Below are positions 21,044 through 32,356 of a DNA stretch of 64,000 bases, piece after piece. Origin of the DNA: Adiantum capillus-veneris (taxonomy: Eukaryota; Streptophyta; Polypodiopsida; Polypodiales; Pteridaceae). The position numbers and the translations under genes are program-made. Within the stretch, counting starts at the first letter, position 1, and the number at the start of each line of letters is the position of its first letter. Below the pieces are notes generated by a model, which had not been told where the DNA came from, made no database searches, and saw only the letters and a list, made by a program, of their open reading frames with translations. The stretch spans positions 138,550,398-138,614,397 of the forward strand of contig CM043958.1 of NCBI GenBank assembly GCA_014529385.2, read 5' to 3'.

Positions 21044-21616
21044 CTGCGAAACGCTAGGCTGATTTGTTGTTCCACAAACGCTAGGGCTGATGTTGATATC
21101 TGGTGCAAAACGCTAGGGAATCTGCTGTCGCCAGGCTGATCTGTAACTTGCAAAACGTTGGGGCTGATTTGCAAATGCTGAAAATGCTAGGCTGTTTTTG
21201 ATGGCTGAAAACGCTAGGTTGTTCCGCCGGGGGTCTTGCTGAGAAGGTGCACTGCCAAACACTTGGTCCCTGCTGCCTCTTCTGCTAGAAAGTGCTAGCG
21301 CTAGCTTTTCTTATATACTGACTTACCAACTTTGCCCTACCCAGTTTCCCAACAAAGTCACTTAATAATAATAAGTGAAAAATGGCTAAAATAGGGAAAA
21401 TGGGTTCTATGCACTGTAAAATGCTCTGATGGGTATCTACTGTAATCTGATGATCATGCTGTGTGCAACCAAAGGAAATGCAACTACTCTAAGTGTCTGG
21501 ATATGCACGGTCTTCGAACAGACTCACAAAGGTGCCAGAACACTTCCTAAGCTAACTGAACCCTGGACCTGAAGTAGCTTGTCCACATGCACATAGGGTT
21601 AGATGTGCACGTGACA

Positions 21617-21950
21617 CAACCGTTTGAGAGATTTTTAGGATACTCTAAGACGTATATGATCCTAATGTTTGCACTCTCCTTTGTGTACTTTCTTGAAGCC
21701 TCTTATGCTACACAATAACTGTCTAGATTCTCTCTCCTCTGTTCTTCTTCTCTTTCTAAATTTCATTTTTCTTGCTCTCGACTATTTTACTCAACCAGTT
21801 TTCTCGTCTTTGGAGTACTTTCCAAACTTGCTCCTCTCTCTACATGATAGAGAAGGATTTCTTGTTGGTTACTTTTCTGGAAAAAACATTTGCTTTTTTT
21901 CTTTCTCTAAAAAGCACTTACTTTCGAAAAGCATTCTACTTTACAGCCCT
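21617..21950. other. Unassigned stretch right of copy B
   Basis: Begins caacc, the expected right-hand target duplication of copy B. It is pyrimidine-rich (ttcttcttctctttc). I see no gene. It may be the sequence upstream of the chromodomain relic that follows. Confidence 0.3.
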
Positions 21951-21959
21951 CCCGCGAGC

Positions 21960-22165
21960 ATTTGTAATTCCTAACTTGAAGGATACTATGTATGTTCCTT
22001 GTGAACCCAAGTTGGTCACTAACCAAAGAATAAAGCAACATAAAATTCGTCGAACCTCTTATATAGAGTATTCTATCAAGTGGTGATGTAGACTTGAGTA
22101 AGTTGCGTCTTGGGAGTCAGTGAGGTCTTTGTGCCACAATGTGATGATGTGGCAGTGCCCTACCA
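21960..22165 (+). pseudogene. Gypsy chromodomain relic
   Basis: One frame gives MYVPCEPKLVTNQRIKQHKI then RRTSYIEYSIKW and a stop; another frame continues ASWESVRSL. Together they are the core of a chromovirus chromodomain (EYxIKW...ASWES). It is the end of an older gypsy element beside copy B. Confidence 0.5.
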
Positions 22166-22166
22166 A

Positions 22167-22169
<3 letters not shown>

Positions 22170-22261
<92 letters not shown>
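22170..22261 (+). repeat. (GA)n microsatellite, about 46 units
   Basis: A pure ga array lies between a gypsy relic and a LINE fragment of the LINE C family. It may be a tail of an earlier LINE insertion. Confidence 0.95.
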
Positions 22262-22264
<3 letters not shown>

Positions 22265-23490
22265 TTCATCTTGCAAGGCCGTCAAGTAGCTGAGGACTCA
22301 CATTGATTGGGCTAGATGGGACGATGGACTGGCAAGCTCTTTATGTCGTTGGTTAGATGCTTCCGTGGTTGGGGCACAAGTTATTGGCGCAACCTACGGG
22401 AATCGTAGAGGGGTTTTTGCCCATACGAGAGATTGATAAGGCCATTCCACGTGATTGGCGTGCCTTGATTGACGGGCAAATTGCTCTCCCTTCCCATCAA
22501 GGATGGTGGGTGTACTTTGATTCCATCTCCGGAGACCCGATTCTTGCTCAGCAGGGGACTCTAGTCTTTAGCATTGCTATGATTGGCCATCATGGACGTC
22601 ACATCAGATTGGACTTTAATGTTGAGGTTTCACCTGATCGGAGGTTGACTGCCCATTGGCAGCCTGCTAGAGTGGTTGGCTCTTTTCAGAGGAGATCTGT
22701 GTCGATCCTGTTTTCACTACTGAGGAGGCTCTACTTTGGAAACTATGGATTTGGCAGGGCAAGCCCCTTGTTCAATTGGACTGGGATCCAGGAGAGTGGC
22801 AATGGCCTTCATTGAGTGATGAGATGACGCCCCTCTATCCTTTTTTGAGACATGGTCTCCCTTGGAAGGAGGCTCCTTTTGCGCATCCGGCATCCACCTC
22901 ATCGATCACGCCAATCTGAGGTGTGGCAGGATCAACGCATCTTCCTAGCTTTCCAACGACATTTTTGGTCATGCATCTGGACCCTCCGGATCAGCCGCCG
23001 CAGGATATGTTTTTTCATGTGGATGCTAGCACATGCTGGATTGGCCGTAGGTACTTGGTCAGCAGTCATTGGTCATGATCCGATTTGTGAGAGATGTACT
23101 CTGGAGCCTGAGTCTTTGAGACTGTTTCTGGATTTGAACTTTGTCCATATGCGCAGCTAGTGTGGATGGCAGTTTGTTGTTTGTCGTTTAGAGTGGGCAT
23201 CCATAATGGGTTTGTGTTGTGGGGGGTAGTTGCATGGCTTTTGCAATTTCCGATGTCACACCTTTTGCAGGGCTTGCCGACAGATCCGGTCTTTCTGCTT
23301 ACTCCCTTAGGATATCGACCAGGTACTTTACAAATGATACCAGTTGGATTTCTACCACCGTGACACAGTTTTCACCACGATACGTAGCATCACACTTTGG
23401 ACATCCCCTACATCCGGATTCTTCAGTAGGCTCCTCCAAGGCAGCGGAGCAGTGTTGCTGCGCCTTTCTTCACAGATGCGCGATAGCGTC
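22262..23490 (+). pseudogene. Fragment of a LINE C-family ORF2 (C-terminal part)
   Basis: It begins gaggactcac..attgattgggct, matching LINE C at about 29090. It follows it through GWWVYFDS (like GWEDLFDQ), RARVVGSFQRRSV, the zf-RVT-type region (WMLAHAGLAVGTWSAVIGHDPICERC) and DTVFTTIRSITLW. Several frame changes and a small deletion after ICERC make it non-functional. It stops where the CpG-rich minisatellite begins. Confidence 0.7.
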
Positions 23491-23504
23491 AGTTCTTTTC
23501 CGTT

Positions 23505-24115
23505 GCGATTCCCGTGGTCCCGTTCCGTCCCGTCAACGCGTCCGTGCACCCGTCGCCCCGCGCCGTCCCGTCAACGCGTCCTGAGCACACCGTCGGCCCC
23601 GTCCGCGCTACTGGGGCCTCAAGCACCCGTCGGTACGTGCCGTCCCGTCAACGCGTCACGAGCACATCGTCGGCCCCGTCGGTGCTACCGGCTTGGTTAA
23701 GCACTCGTCGTCCCATTCCGTCCCGTCAACGCGTCCCGAGCACACCGTCGGCTCCGTCCACGCTACCGGCTCGGTTAAGCACCCGTCGTCCCGTTCCGTC
23801 CCGTCAACGCGTCCGTGCACCCGTCGGCCCACGCCATCCCGTCAACGCGTCCCGAGGACACCGTCGGCCCCATCCGCGCTACCGGGGCCTCAAGCACCCG
23901 TCGGCCCGCGCCGTCCCGTCAACACGTGCCGTGCACATCATCGGCCCGTCAACACGTCCCGAGCACACCGTTGGCCGCGTCCGCACTCCCGGGGCCTCAA
24001 GCATCCGTCGGCCCCCGCCGTCCCGTCAACGCGTCTCGAGCAACCCGTCGGCCCCGTCTGCGTTACCGGCTCGGTTAAGCACCCGTCGCCCCGTTCCGTC
24101 CCGTCAACGCTCAAG
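23505..24115 (+). repeat. CpG-rich minisatellite
   Basis: Eight to ten degenerate units of about 78 bp (some shortened to about 41 bp) share ccgtcccgtcaacgcgtcc and gagcacaccgtcggccccgtccgcgctaccgg. Long open frames here (up to 271 codons) are products of high GC and repeat structure, not genes. It sits immediately upstream of LINE C and may be part of its 5' region. Confidence 0.7.
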
Positions 24116-24299
24116 GCCCTGCACTCTGCAGCCTGCGCGCCCTGCACTTTGCTTGCCGCACGCGCCCTGCACTTTGCTTGCCGCACGCGCCCGGACTGCC
24201 CTGTTCCGCGCCCTGCTCCCTGCCTGTCGTGCGCTTAGCCTGCTGCCTGCGTGTGCTCTACTGCCTGCACTCCCTTGCTGCCTGCGCGTGCTCTGCTGT

Positions 24300-24470
24300 C
24301 GGCGTAACCCTAATTCCTTGCAGCCCTAACAGTCAGCTTTTTCGAAACCCTAATTCCACGAAACCCTAAAAATCCAAAAACCCTAACTGTCCCAAACCCT
24401 CACCGCGCGCCTCTTTCAATCGCCTGCAAGCGAAAGAGAGAAAGAGAGAGAGAGAGAGAGAAAGTGTCCA
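24300..24470 (+). promoter_or_regulatory. Telo-box-like motifs in LINE C 5' region
   Basis: aaaccctaa or aaccctaa occurs at about 24306, 24346, 24361 and 24378, with two more ccctaac/accctc variants, followed by gaaagagagaaagagagaga. AAACCCTAA telo-boxes are known promoter elements of plant genes for translation factors and ribosomal proteins. A role as LINE promoter elements is inferred. Confidence 0.45.
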
Positions 24471-24680
24471 ACCTTCAATTCAGGTCGTGCTTTTCCCGTT
24501 TGCCAGTTTCGCCCATTCTTCATGGCGGCTTTGTCGGTCTCGAGTGCTACACGGCGCTCCATCACCACTTGCCTGTCGCGTGGACTGTACTGGCGATCTG
24601 TTGACACACATTGACTCCAAGAGGAGTTTGACAGTCGACACCTTATTCCCAGATTCCCTCTGACCCTCTCCTTCCCAGAT

Positions 24681-26033
24681 ATGCCTCTTCATTTTATTGA
24701 TGAGCATCTCCTTCAGATGATTGCTGCTCACTTTGGCACAGTAGTTCCAGGATCCTGCATCTTCTCATCTGGACCACCTCGCATTCAGGTCTTGGTGTTG
24801 GGGGATACTTCATTACCAGATTCAGTTACTGTGGCTGTGCGCGATCGAGACTACTCTTGCCGAATGGTAGTCACTGGCCGTCCAGGGCAGTGCTTACGCT
24901 GTCACGAGATGGGACACTTGGCGCGAGAATGCCCCACACTGCCACGCCATCGGCGACAACAGCAGCAGGCTCGTGGCACTCATGCTCAGCCACGTGGTCA
25001 GCGCCAACAAGCGGCTCCTCCTACTACTACTCGAGCACCTCCTCAGCCTGCAGGTGCTCCTAGAGCTTCGACCCTCCATGTTCCTCCCTCCGCTTCAGCT
25101 CCTTCTGAGGCAGCATGGCAGACAGTGGGTCGTAACCATTCCTTCCGTCCTCGTCCGCAACCTCGAATGCATGCAGCCCCTAGTGTTACCTCTCCTGCTC
25201 CCTCTCAAGTTTCCACCACCCCCTTACCTCCTGCTTCTCCTCACCAATCTTCTTCTTCAGCACAGGATCACTTACCTCTGCTACCAGCTCCTCCTTCACC
25301 TGCTGTTCCTCCACTCGCTCCGTCCCCTCTTCCCGAGGCTCCTATTCCCATGCAGATGGATCATTCACCGCTACTACCTCTCCCTCCTCCTCCTCTTCCT
25401 CCTATCCTTGCTCTCCCCCCTCCACCTTCTGGTCCCCCACCTCCCTCAGCAGCTCATACTTACGTCCCACGCAGTTTTCTCAGCTCTTGCCCTCTTTCCT
25501 GGGGCACTCATCGGGCTGAGATGTGCGGTGACTCAGACGGACCATTGCGGGTACAACTCTATCTTATGCGTCACAAGACAGGTTGTGTTCCTTCTTTGAT
25601 TGGCAGTCGCTCTCAGCCTACGCATTCCTTTTTCCTTCCATTCCACGCTGCTCAGGAATGGTCCAAGGATCAGGTTCTCCATTTTGTGCACGCCCAGACT
25701 ATGGCTCAGCTACATTTATGGTTGTCTACTTCTGCCCCCGATGTTTTGTCTCCTCACTATCCTTCATGTATTGGTGCTATGGAGTGGAGTGATGTTTATG
25801 CTTGCTATTCACTGCCTATGGTCATTCATGTATCCTCAGATGTGGTGCTTCCTATGTCTATGCGCATTTGGGGTGTCAAGGCTGCAGCATCGGTAATGCA
25901 ATGTAAACAAGCTGAGGTTCGCAGTTGGTGCAATGAGACACCATATTTTAGAGAGGGCTTGCGGGTTGCTTTCCTACCGCGTGAAGCTCACCCCTTGGAT
26001 GGTCCAGCTGCCTCCAAGAAGATGCGTAGTTAG
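24681..26033 (+). CDS. LINE C ORF1: zinc-knuckle RNA-binding protein
   Basis: 450 codons. A basic N-terminal part is followed by a CCHC zinc knuckle at about residues 71-84 (CLRCHEMGHLAREC). A long Pro/Ser/Gln-rich linker (about residues 95-285, with runs of proline) and a C-terminal region of about 165 residues containing several Trp and Cys follow. ORF1 proteins of plant LINEs coat the RNA and form the particle. The usual DUF4283-like N-terminal domain appears shortened, so the true start may be further up in another frame. Only 23 nt separate it from ORF2. Confidence 0.7.
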   Translation: MPLHFIDEHLLQMIAAHFGTVVPGSCIFSSGPPRIQVLVLGDTSLPDSVTVAVRDRDYSCRMVVTGRPGQCLRCHEMGHLARECPTLPRHRRQQQQARGTHAQPRGQRQQAAPPTTTRAPPQPAGAPRASTLHVPPSASAPSEAAWQTVGRNHSFRPRPQPRMHAAPSVTSPAPSQVSTTPLPPASPHQSSSSAQDHLPLLPAPPSPAVPPLAPSPLPEAPIPMQMDHSPLLPLPPPPLPPILALPPPPSGPPPPSAAHTYVPRSFLSSCPLSWGTHRAEMCGDSDGPLRVQLYLMRHKTGCVPSLIGSRSQPTHSFFLPFHAAQEWSKDQVLHFVHAQTMAQLHLWLSTSAPDVLSPHYPSCIGAMEWSDVYACYSLPMVIHVSSDVVLPMSMRIWGVKAAASVMQCKQAEVRSWCNETPYFREGLRVAFLPREAHPLDGPAASKKMRS

Positions 26034-26056
26034 TCAGATACTATACCTACTCTTTC

Positions 26057-26713
26057 ATGCAGTCTATGGATTTACATGTACTTTCTTGGAATGCTAATGG
26101 TTTACAGACTTCTCGGGTAAAAGGTTCTCGTAAGCTTTTACTTCGCAGAGATTTACACACTCATGTAGTGGGCACTGTGGATATACTACTAGTACAGGAG
26201 CATAAGATTGCCACTCCTTTTGGCAATCTCATGCCATCGGGCGCCCGCACTTTTTGGGAGCTTTCTTTGGGCCTTCATGGTCAGAGTTGCGGTGTATGCA
26301 TCTCAGTGGGGCCACGTTACTTGGCCTCAGTTCAGCAGCATGGCACACTAGTCGCTGGCAGAGCAGTTTATGTTTCTATTCGGTTTCGGGAATCTATCAT
26401 TGGTTTTATGTCAGTTTACGCACCCACTACCCCTCGGGAGAGGGCTACTTTTTGGTCCTCCTTGGCTGTTGCTCTACTTGCTGTAGACTCTTGGGTTGTT
26501 GGAGGTGACTTCAACAACATTGAGAGTGACTTTGATTGGCGAGCCACTACACCTCCCGTTCTATCATCCATTTCTCCCGATGAGCAGCTAGCTTGGGATC
26601 GATTTCTTCTAGCTATTCAAGGTGTTGACGCCTGGCACATACCCTCTTTTGGTCATCACCCTGCTACTCTTCATTACTCTTGGGGTTTCAGCGACAGCAG
26701 GGGAGATTATTAG
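26057..26713 (+). pseudogene. LINE C ORF2, endonuclease part
   Basis: ATG at 26057. The domain shows VLSWNANGL (Asn), ILLVQEHKI (catalytic Glu), GVCISVGPRYL, FMSVYAPTTPRERATFW and WVVGGDFNNIESDFD (Asp/Asn). The frame ends prematurely after HYSWGFSDSRGDY. The expected end (RLLERLDRFYIGP...LSDHFP with the SDH catalytic His) continues in the frame starting at 26680, so a one-base indel lies near 26690-26712. Confidence 0.75.
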
Positions 26714-29199
26714 AGCGACTTGATCGTTTTTACATTGGCCCTTGGGCAGCAGCTCTAGGCGGATTTACTACTATATGGAGAGGAACCAGCCTCTCAGATC
26801 ATTTTCCCACATCATTATTTATCTCCTTCACTCGATCCTCTGCTCAGAGACGAGGCTGCCGCATCCCTGACAGTGTTCTCACCACTCAAGTATTGCAGCA
26901 GCAGATTCATGACTTGTGGTCCACGGATACTTCTTATTGTGGACCCCCTGGAGAGTTTCTTGCTCATTGTATTTCTCAGTCTAGTATTTACTGCCGTGAT
27001 CAAACTGCTATCATTCATCGTCAGTTGAGAGTACGCGAGTCTGATCTTCACATCCCTCTTGGTTCCACTCAGCGCTTGCTTAAGGAGTGGCCTGAGGATG
27101 CTTATCTCGCTGCTAGACAGACAGAGCTCACAGAAGAGATTCGTCGCGTACAGGAGGCTAGGTCTGAGTTCACGCATCATGCTTCAGTGTCTCATTGGAT
27201 AGCTAAAGCTGATCGAATGAATAAAGACTTCTTCGCGCCGCATAAAGAACGCCCTTCTGGCACCACTCTGTGGACTTTGTGCGATGCTCAAGGGACACTA
27301 CATATGCATCCTGATGTTATTCTTGATATGTCTGTAGATTATTTTGAGACAGTTTTCACTGTTGATGTATGCACTCCTGAGGTTTTACTTGCCCGTGAGA
27401 AAATCTGGCAGCACACTCGACATCGTTGTACAGACACTATGGCAGAGATCTTGTTGGCGCCGTTCACACTTACAGAGCTCCATGTTGCTATAGAGAGTCT
27501 TGATCCATCCTCCTGTCTAGGCGAGGATGGCCTCACTAGAGCCTTCTTTTTGACATATTGGGATGTATTGCATATACCACTGCTTCGCGGTTGTAAGGAC
27601 ATCTTTGCATCAGGATATATGCATCCGGCTCTTTGTTCAGGTCTCATATCTCTTATTCCGAAGGGGGGTGACACCACTCAGCTCCGACAGTGGAGACCTA
27701 TTACCCTACTCCCTTCGGTCTATAAGATATTAGCGTTACTGATCAGCCATCGCTTACGGTCGTTCTTACCAGATATTATTCATACTTCTCAGACAGGCTT
27801 CGGTATGGATCGATGCATCCTGGATAATATCTTCACTTTTTATGAGGTAGTAGAGTGGGCAAGATCATCTTCTGAACTTCTCGCTTTTTTCATCCTAGAC
27901 TTTGAGAAAGCATACGATCGTGTTGACTGGGACTTTCTCGAAGGATCTTTAGCCAGGATGGGTTTCCCTTTGAGATGGATTTCAGGTACTTCCGCTCTCT
28001 TCAGAACTGTCAGCAGCGCTATTACTATTGGTGGCTGTGTCAGTCGCAGTTTTGAGCTTTCTCGATCTGTCCGTCAGGGATGTCCTTTAGCAGCATATCT
28101 ATATCTGTTTGTGGGAGAGACTATGTCTGACTTTCTTCGTGCTCAGAGTCATGCATTTTGGGGATTGACCATGCCAGTACCTACAGCTCCAGACCTTATC
28201 GATCAAGAGTTTGCTGATGACACTATGCTCATGTTGCGCTATTTGCTATCCGCTCTTGATGCAATGCGGGAGGCCCTACAGGTTTTTTGCATTGCCAGTG
28301 GTGCACGCATTAACTGGCATAAATCCTTTGGGTTATTGGTTGGCAGTGATGACATACCTACTTGGGGGGTAGCTAATGGTTTCACATGGCTACAGCAGGG
28401 TCAAACATGCAGATACCTGGGCTTTCAGGTTGGATTTGATGTTTCCTCGCAGCAGCAGTTTGCACCCGTACTACAGTCTATTCGCAGGAAGCTATGCCAT
28501 TGGTCTTCACGTCATCTGTCGTTGGCTGGCCGTGCATTGGTCGCCAACCAAGTCATTCTGGCTACAATATGGTATACGGCTTCTTGTTGGATGTTACATT
28601 CTGGTGTGATAGCTCAGCTCCGCCGAGTAGTAAGGAACTTTTTATGGAGTGGCACAGATGGGACTATTGATACTCGTGCTAGAGTTCGCTGGTCCACGAT
28701 CATTCGTCCTACGTCAGAGGGAGGCCTTGGCATCATTGATCCAGAGTTACAGAGCCGCGCACTTCTTACCAAGCTTATTGTTCGGGGTCTTTTTCCCGGC
28801 CAAGAACCTTGGAAGATGCTTCTTCAGGTTGCTCTTTGCACAGTGACTCCACGACTCGGCACTAGAGACGGTCATACTTGGCATTCAGGGTATCGTTTTC
28901 TCTTTACGGATGCTCCCTTGTCCACTTCCACCCTCTCACCCTTTCTCCGATCGCTCCTTCAGATTTGGGTTTCCATGAGACGGACTATCGTACGCTCACC
29001 TCCCTCATGTTGTGAGGAGATTGAGCGCCAGCCTCTCATTTGGAATGCTACAGTTCTTGATTCTTCGGTTAATCCACCTCGTCAACTTGGAGAGAGGACT
29101 CACATTGATTGGGCTGCTTGGGACTCTGGCCCTGCTGCCTCTATGCGGTTGTTTTATGAGACGTATGCTGGATGCAGATTTTGTGGCAGAACATTATGA
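26680..29199 (+). CDS. LINE C ORF2, reverse transcriptase part
   Basis: 839 codons without a stop. After the endonuclease end come SCLGEDGLTRAFF, LISLIPKGGD, QWRPITLLPSVYKILA, QTGFGMDRCILDNIF, FFILDFEKAYDRVDWDFL (catalytic Asp), SVRQGCPLAAYLYLF, QEFADDTMLM (catalytic pair, 28210-28221), INWHKS and CRYLGFQVG. The thumb/connection region (WSSRHLSLAGRALVANQVILATIWY) and GGLGIIDPELQSRALLTKLIVR are typical of plant LINEs. The frame is lost near 29160-29199. Confidence 0.85.
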   Translation: MGFQRQQGRLLERLDRFYIGPWAAALGGFTTIWRGTSLSDHFPTSLFISFTRSSAQRRGCRIPDSVLTTQVLQQQIHDLWSTDTSYCGPPGEFLAHCISQSSIYCRDQTAIIHRQLRVRESDLHIPLGSTQRLLKEWPEDAYLAARQTELTEEIRRVQEARSEFTHHASVSHWIAKADRMNKDFFAPHKERPSGTTLWTLCDAQGTLHMHPDVILDMSVDYFETVFTVDVCTPEVLLAREKIWQHTRHRCTDTMAEILLAPFTLTELHVAIESLDPSSCLGEDGLTRAFFLTYWDVLHIPLLRGCKDIFASGYMHPALCSGLISLIPKGGDTTQLRQWRPITLLPSVYKILALLISHRLRSFLPDIIHTSQTGFGMDRCILDNIFTFYEVVEWARSSSELLAFFILDFEKAYDRVDWDFLEGSLARMGFPLRWISGTSALFRTVSSAITIGGCVSRSFELSRSVRQGCPLAAYLYLFVGETMSDFLRAQSHAFWGLTMPVPTAPDLIDQEFADDTMLMLRYLLSALDAMREALQVFCIASGARINWHKSFGLLVGSDDIPTWGVANGFTWLQQGQTCRYLGFQVGFDVSSQQQFAPVLQSIRRKLCHWSSRHLSLAGRALVANQVILATIWYTASCWMLHSGVIAQLRRVVRNFLWSGTDGTIDTRARVRWSTIIRPTSEGGLGIIDPELQSRALLTKLIVRGLFPGQEPWKMLLQVALCTVTPRLGTRDGHTWHSGYRFLFTDAPLSTSTLSPFLRSLLQIWVSMRRTIVRSPPSCCEEIERQPLIWNATVLDSSVNPPRQLGERTHIDWAAWDSGPAASMRLFYETYAGCRFCGRTL

Positions 29200-30473
29200 C
29201 ATTGGTCGCGGGGTGCCAGACAGACTGCTTGAGATCGATTCTGCCGTTCCTTCACAGTGGGATGCAGTCATGCGCGGCACGGTTCAGATGCCCCCTCATT
29301 GTGGCTGGGAAGACCTCTTTGACCAGAGCACTCTCTTATTAGTTCGTTTGGACACCATGCTATTCACAGTTGATACTGACACCTCTCAGGGGATTCATGC
29401 TAGATTGACATATGTTGCCACTTCTCCACTACTTATCTCCTCCAGCGCCCGATGGGAGGCCATACGAGTAGTTGGCTCACGCGGGAAGCGTCGTTGTGTT
29501 GACCCCCGTTTTGCTTCCGCTGATGCTGCACTTTGGAGGCTTTGGGTGTGGGAGGGCCGTGCCCTATCGCAGCTTTATTGGGACCCAGGAGAGTGGCATT
29601 GGCCTCACTCAGATCCCACAGGTGCACCTGTATCCTTCTTTGAGTACACTGTCAGGATTGGAAGATTAGCTTTGATGAGACAGCAACCACAGCAGCCCAC
29701 TCGTATGCGTTTCTGGTTACATTCAAGCCTCTCTCATGCCTATTTGCAGCAGTTTCGCGATCTGGGATTTACATGTTGCTCGTTGTATTTCCTTTTTCAT
29801 GTGGATGATTGCTCATGCGGGACTACCAGTTGGGACTTGGCTAGCTACTATGGGTCATGATCCGTTATGTACTCGCTGCCCTTTGCGCCAACTTGAGTCA
29901 CCTGCCCACTGTCTTTGGTCATGCTCAGCTTCCCATGTAGTGTGGCTTGCAGTTTGCTCTCTACTCAGCAGATCAGGTGTTCAACATGGATTTCTTACTT
30001 GGGGATCTGTCTCATGGTTGATGTCGATGCCCGGCCCGCATCTTTTCTACGAGGGCTCAGCCACAGATCCAGCCTTCATGCTTACCTCGACTGGTTATCG
30101 ACGAGGGACTTTGGCTATGCTACCACAGATTGCTTGGCAGGGAGATACGCAGACACGTGATGCAGTTTTCTCAGTCATCACTAGTATTACACTATGGAAT
30201 ATTTTGAGAGCTCGTTGTCTTCACATTCTCAGTGCGGCTCCACAGCTCCTTCAGGATATCCTCACTGCCATTTGGCTAGACACCATTCACACCCTGATTT
30301 GGCAGTGGGATTCGTCCTCCGGTACATCTAGAGCAGCCGAGGCTCGTCGATTTGCCTTCCTTCGGCGTTGGGCACGATCCCCACTCTTCTTCACACTGAC
30401 AGGTGGTCAGATTACTTGGCATTATGCCCCTCCTCAGTGGTTTCTCCTCCACTCCTCACACCGACCACCATGA
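29150..30473 (+). pseudogene. LINE C ORF2 C-terminus with zf-RVT
   Basis: This continues ORF2 in a second frame to about 29740 and then a third (29736-30473). The last frame contains FFMWMIAHAGLPVGTWLATM, then DPLCTRC...ESPAHCLWSC, the plant zf-RVT zinc finger found at the end of ORF2, and ends RRWARSPLFF...HSSHRPP at TGA 30471-30473. The frame change is near 29736-29860. A 22.3-23.5 kb fragment is homologous. Confidence 0.75.
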
Positions 30474-31098
<625 letters not shown>

Positions 31099-31309
31099 AG
31101 TTGTACAGATGGCTGCTTGGAAAAGGTGTCGCAAATCGCATCCCAATTCACGAGTTTGGCGTGGTAGTATGGACGGTCACTTTTTAAAGAGAGAGGGAAA
31201 GCCAGAAGACAAACCAAAGACATTAAAGGTAGCTGGGAGCAAAGAATGGAAATACCAAAGCGGGACTTGTAACAGATTTCATGGGGACGCCCAAGGATTG
31301 AGAGTATTG

Positions 31310-31955
31310 AGGTCACAAAGTGATGACGCGGCATGACCTAAAGGACAAACTCCGGACACAGAGGGGTCAGAGCCCTACTGAAAGATGCAGAAGAAGCTGT
31401 ACCAACTTGCAAAATTGATCTGAGAAGCCAAAAATGGAAGGACATCCAAATTTATAAGTTGTGCTAACTTATGGGGTCCTGTCCCGTGGGGCCCAAGGGA
31501 TTAAAGGCTAAAGAAAAGATGTGAAAAGGTTGATGACGTGGCAGTCGTACAAACCTCCTCGATTTGCGCTGTTGACGTGGCACTTGTACAGATTTTTGCA
31601 AATTGCGCTAACAGCCCTAGCGCTAGCTTTTGGGGCCCAGATGCTTTTAAACTTGAAGCTTTTCATATGTACTGCTTTTGGAAGGCCTAGGGCCTATAAA
31701 CAAAGTGCAAGGGCCTCAGTTTTAGGAAGATAAGCTTTGGAGCACTGCTGAGACGAGGACCCTCGGACATTGTACTTTGTGAAGCATTAATAATAAAGAA
31801 ATACCGAAAGGGGCGCTAGTCCTTGGGGCCAATCTCTCGTGGAGCGGAACTACGCCGTGCTCTGTCATCTCTCTCTCTTAGTTTTGTTTAGTTCTTTCAG
31901 TTTGCTCTCGTGTGTTGTGGTAGATTCCCGACTTGGAGTGTCCAAGTCTGTTACA
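31310..31955 (+). repeat. Gypsy LTR (plus), with primer site but no interior
   Basis: It starts near ggtcacaaagtgatgacg (a variant of TGTCACAAACTGGTGACG) and ends gtccaagtctgttaca. It contains a TATA box (cctataaa at about 31690), an AATAAAGAAATACCGAAAGGGGCGC block and repeats of gacgtggca. A degenerate primer site tggtattagagct (31957-31969) follows. After about 20 bp of leader the sequence switches to the reverse complement of a gypsy chromodomain, so the rest of this element is lost. Confidence 0.7.
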
Positions 31956-31977
31956 GTGGTATTAGAGCTTAGTCGCT

Positions 31978-32356
31978 TATGCGGAGTAGGTCTTGAATTT
32001 AACCAAGAACCGTCATTTCGCTTTACCTTCTTTCTTTTTGTGCCAATTTCTGTTTTGGAACGAGTATCTGCTCGTTTTCGTCCATTTCGGGTTGCTCATC
32101 ATCGGGCACATCGCCTTCAAAAAGGCTGCAAGAGACTCACATGAAAAACATTGTGAATCCTCCAAGTATCTGGCAGCTTAAGTCCAAAGGAGACATCATT
32201 TAATTTTTTAGAAAATCTAGAAAGGTCCACACTATCTCATGCTAAGCTTTCAAGAAAGCCGCTCCTTTTTCTTTTTCTTTCTCGGGCGTGCCTTCCCAAA
32301 ATGTAAGAGCACCCAATAATTCTCCTTCAATTTCAAATCACGACCAAGTCGATCTG
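31978..32356 (-). pseudogene. G3 integrase tail and chromodomain
   Basis: In minus orientation: GGFTMFFM-VSCSLF (a broken form of IHNVFHVSLLKPF), EGDVPDDEQPEMDENEQILVPKQ and a decayed chromodomain (FLVK/TVLG near 31995). Stops and frame shifts are frequent. Confidence 0.6.

Larger units (their letters stand above)
10702..21616 (-). mobile_element. Gag-only LTR retrotransposon, copy B (minus strand), interrupted by G2, LINE A and LINE B
   Basis: Right to left: 5' LTR 21616-19279 (split by LINE B), primer site, gag with coiled coil, capsid and zinc knuckle, protease-like region, His/Asp linker. LINE A then replaces roughly 0.93 kb that in copy C covers the 3' coding end, polypurine tract and start of the 3' LTR. 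The rest of the 3' LTR is 11150-10702, and its far end is cut off by G2. The base order of the two LTR parts is the same, as expected for one element. Confidence 0.75.
19279..21616 (-). repeat. Copy B 5' LTR, split by LINE B
   Basis: The plus strand runs from tgtaaggtgcaacgg to gcacgtgaca. Without LINE B it is about 1.25 kb, the same as copy C LTRs (1245-1246 bp). It contains GACGACGA-rich stretches (19560-19760), the AAACGCTAGG motif array and a perfect 12-bp palindrome gctagcgctagc (21295-21306) beside the TATA-like tatata. Confidence 0.75.

Noticed and set aside
23514-24329. 271-codon open frame in the CpG-rich region
   Set aside because: It is produced by a tandem repeat of high GC; other frames are open too and the peptide is only the repeat translated.
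24300-24400. Interstitial telomere repeat
   Set aside because: The aaccctaa words are spaced by unrelated sequence and not in tandem, so telo-box motifs fit better.
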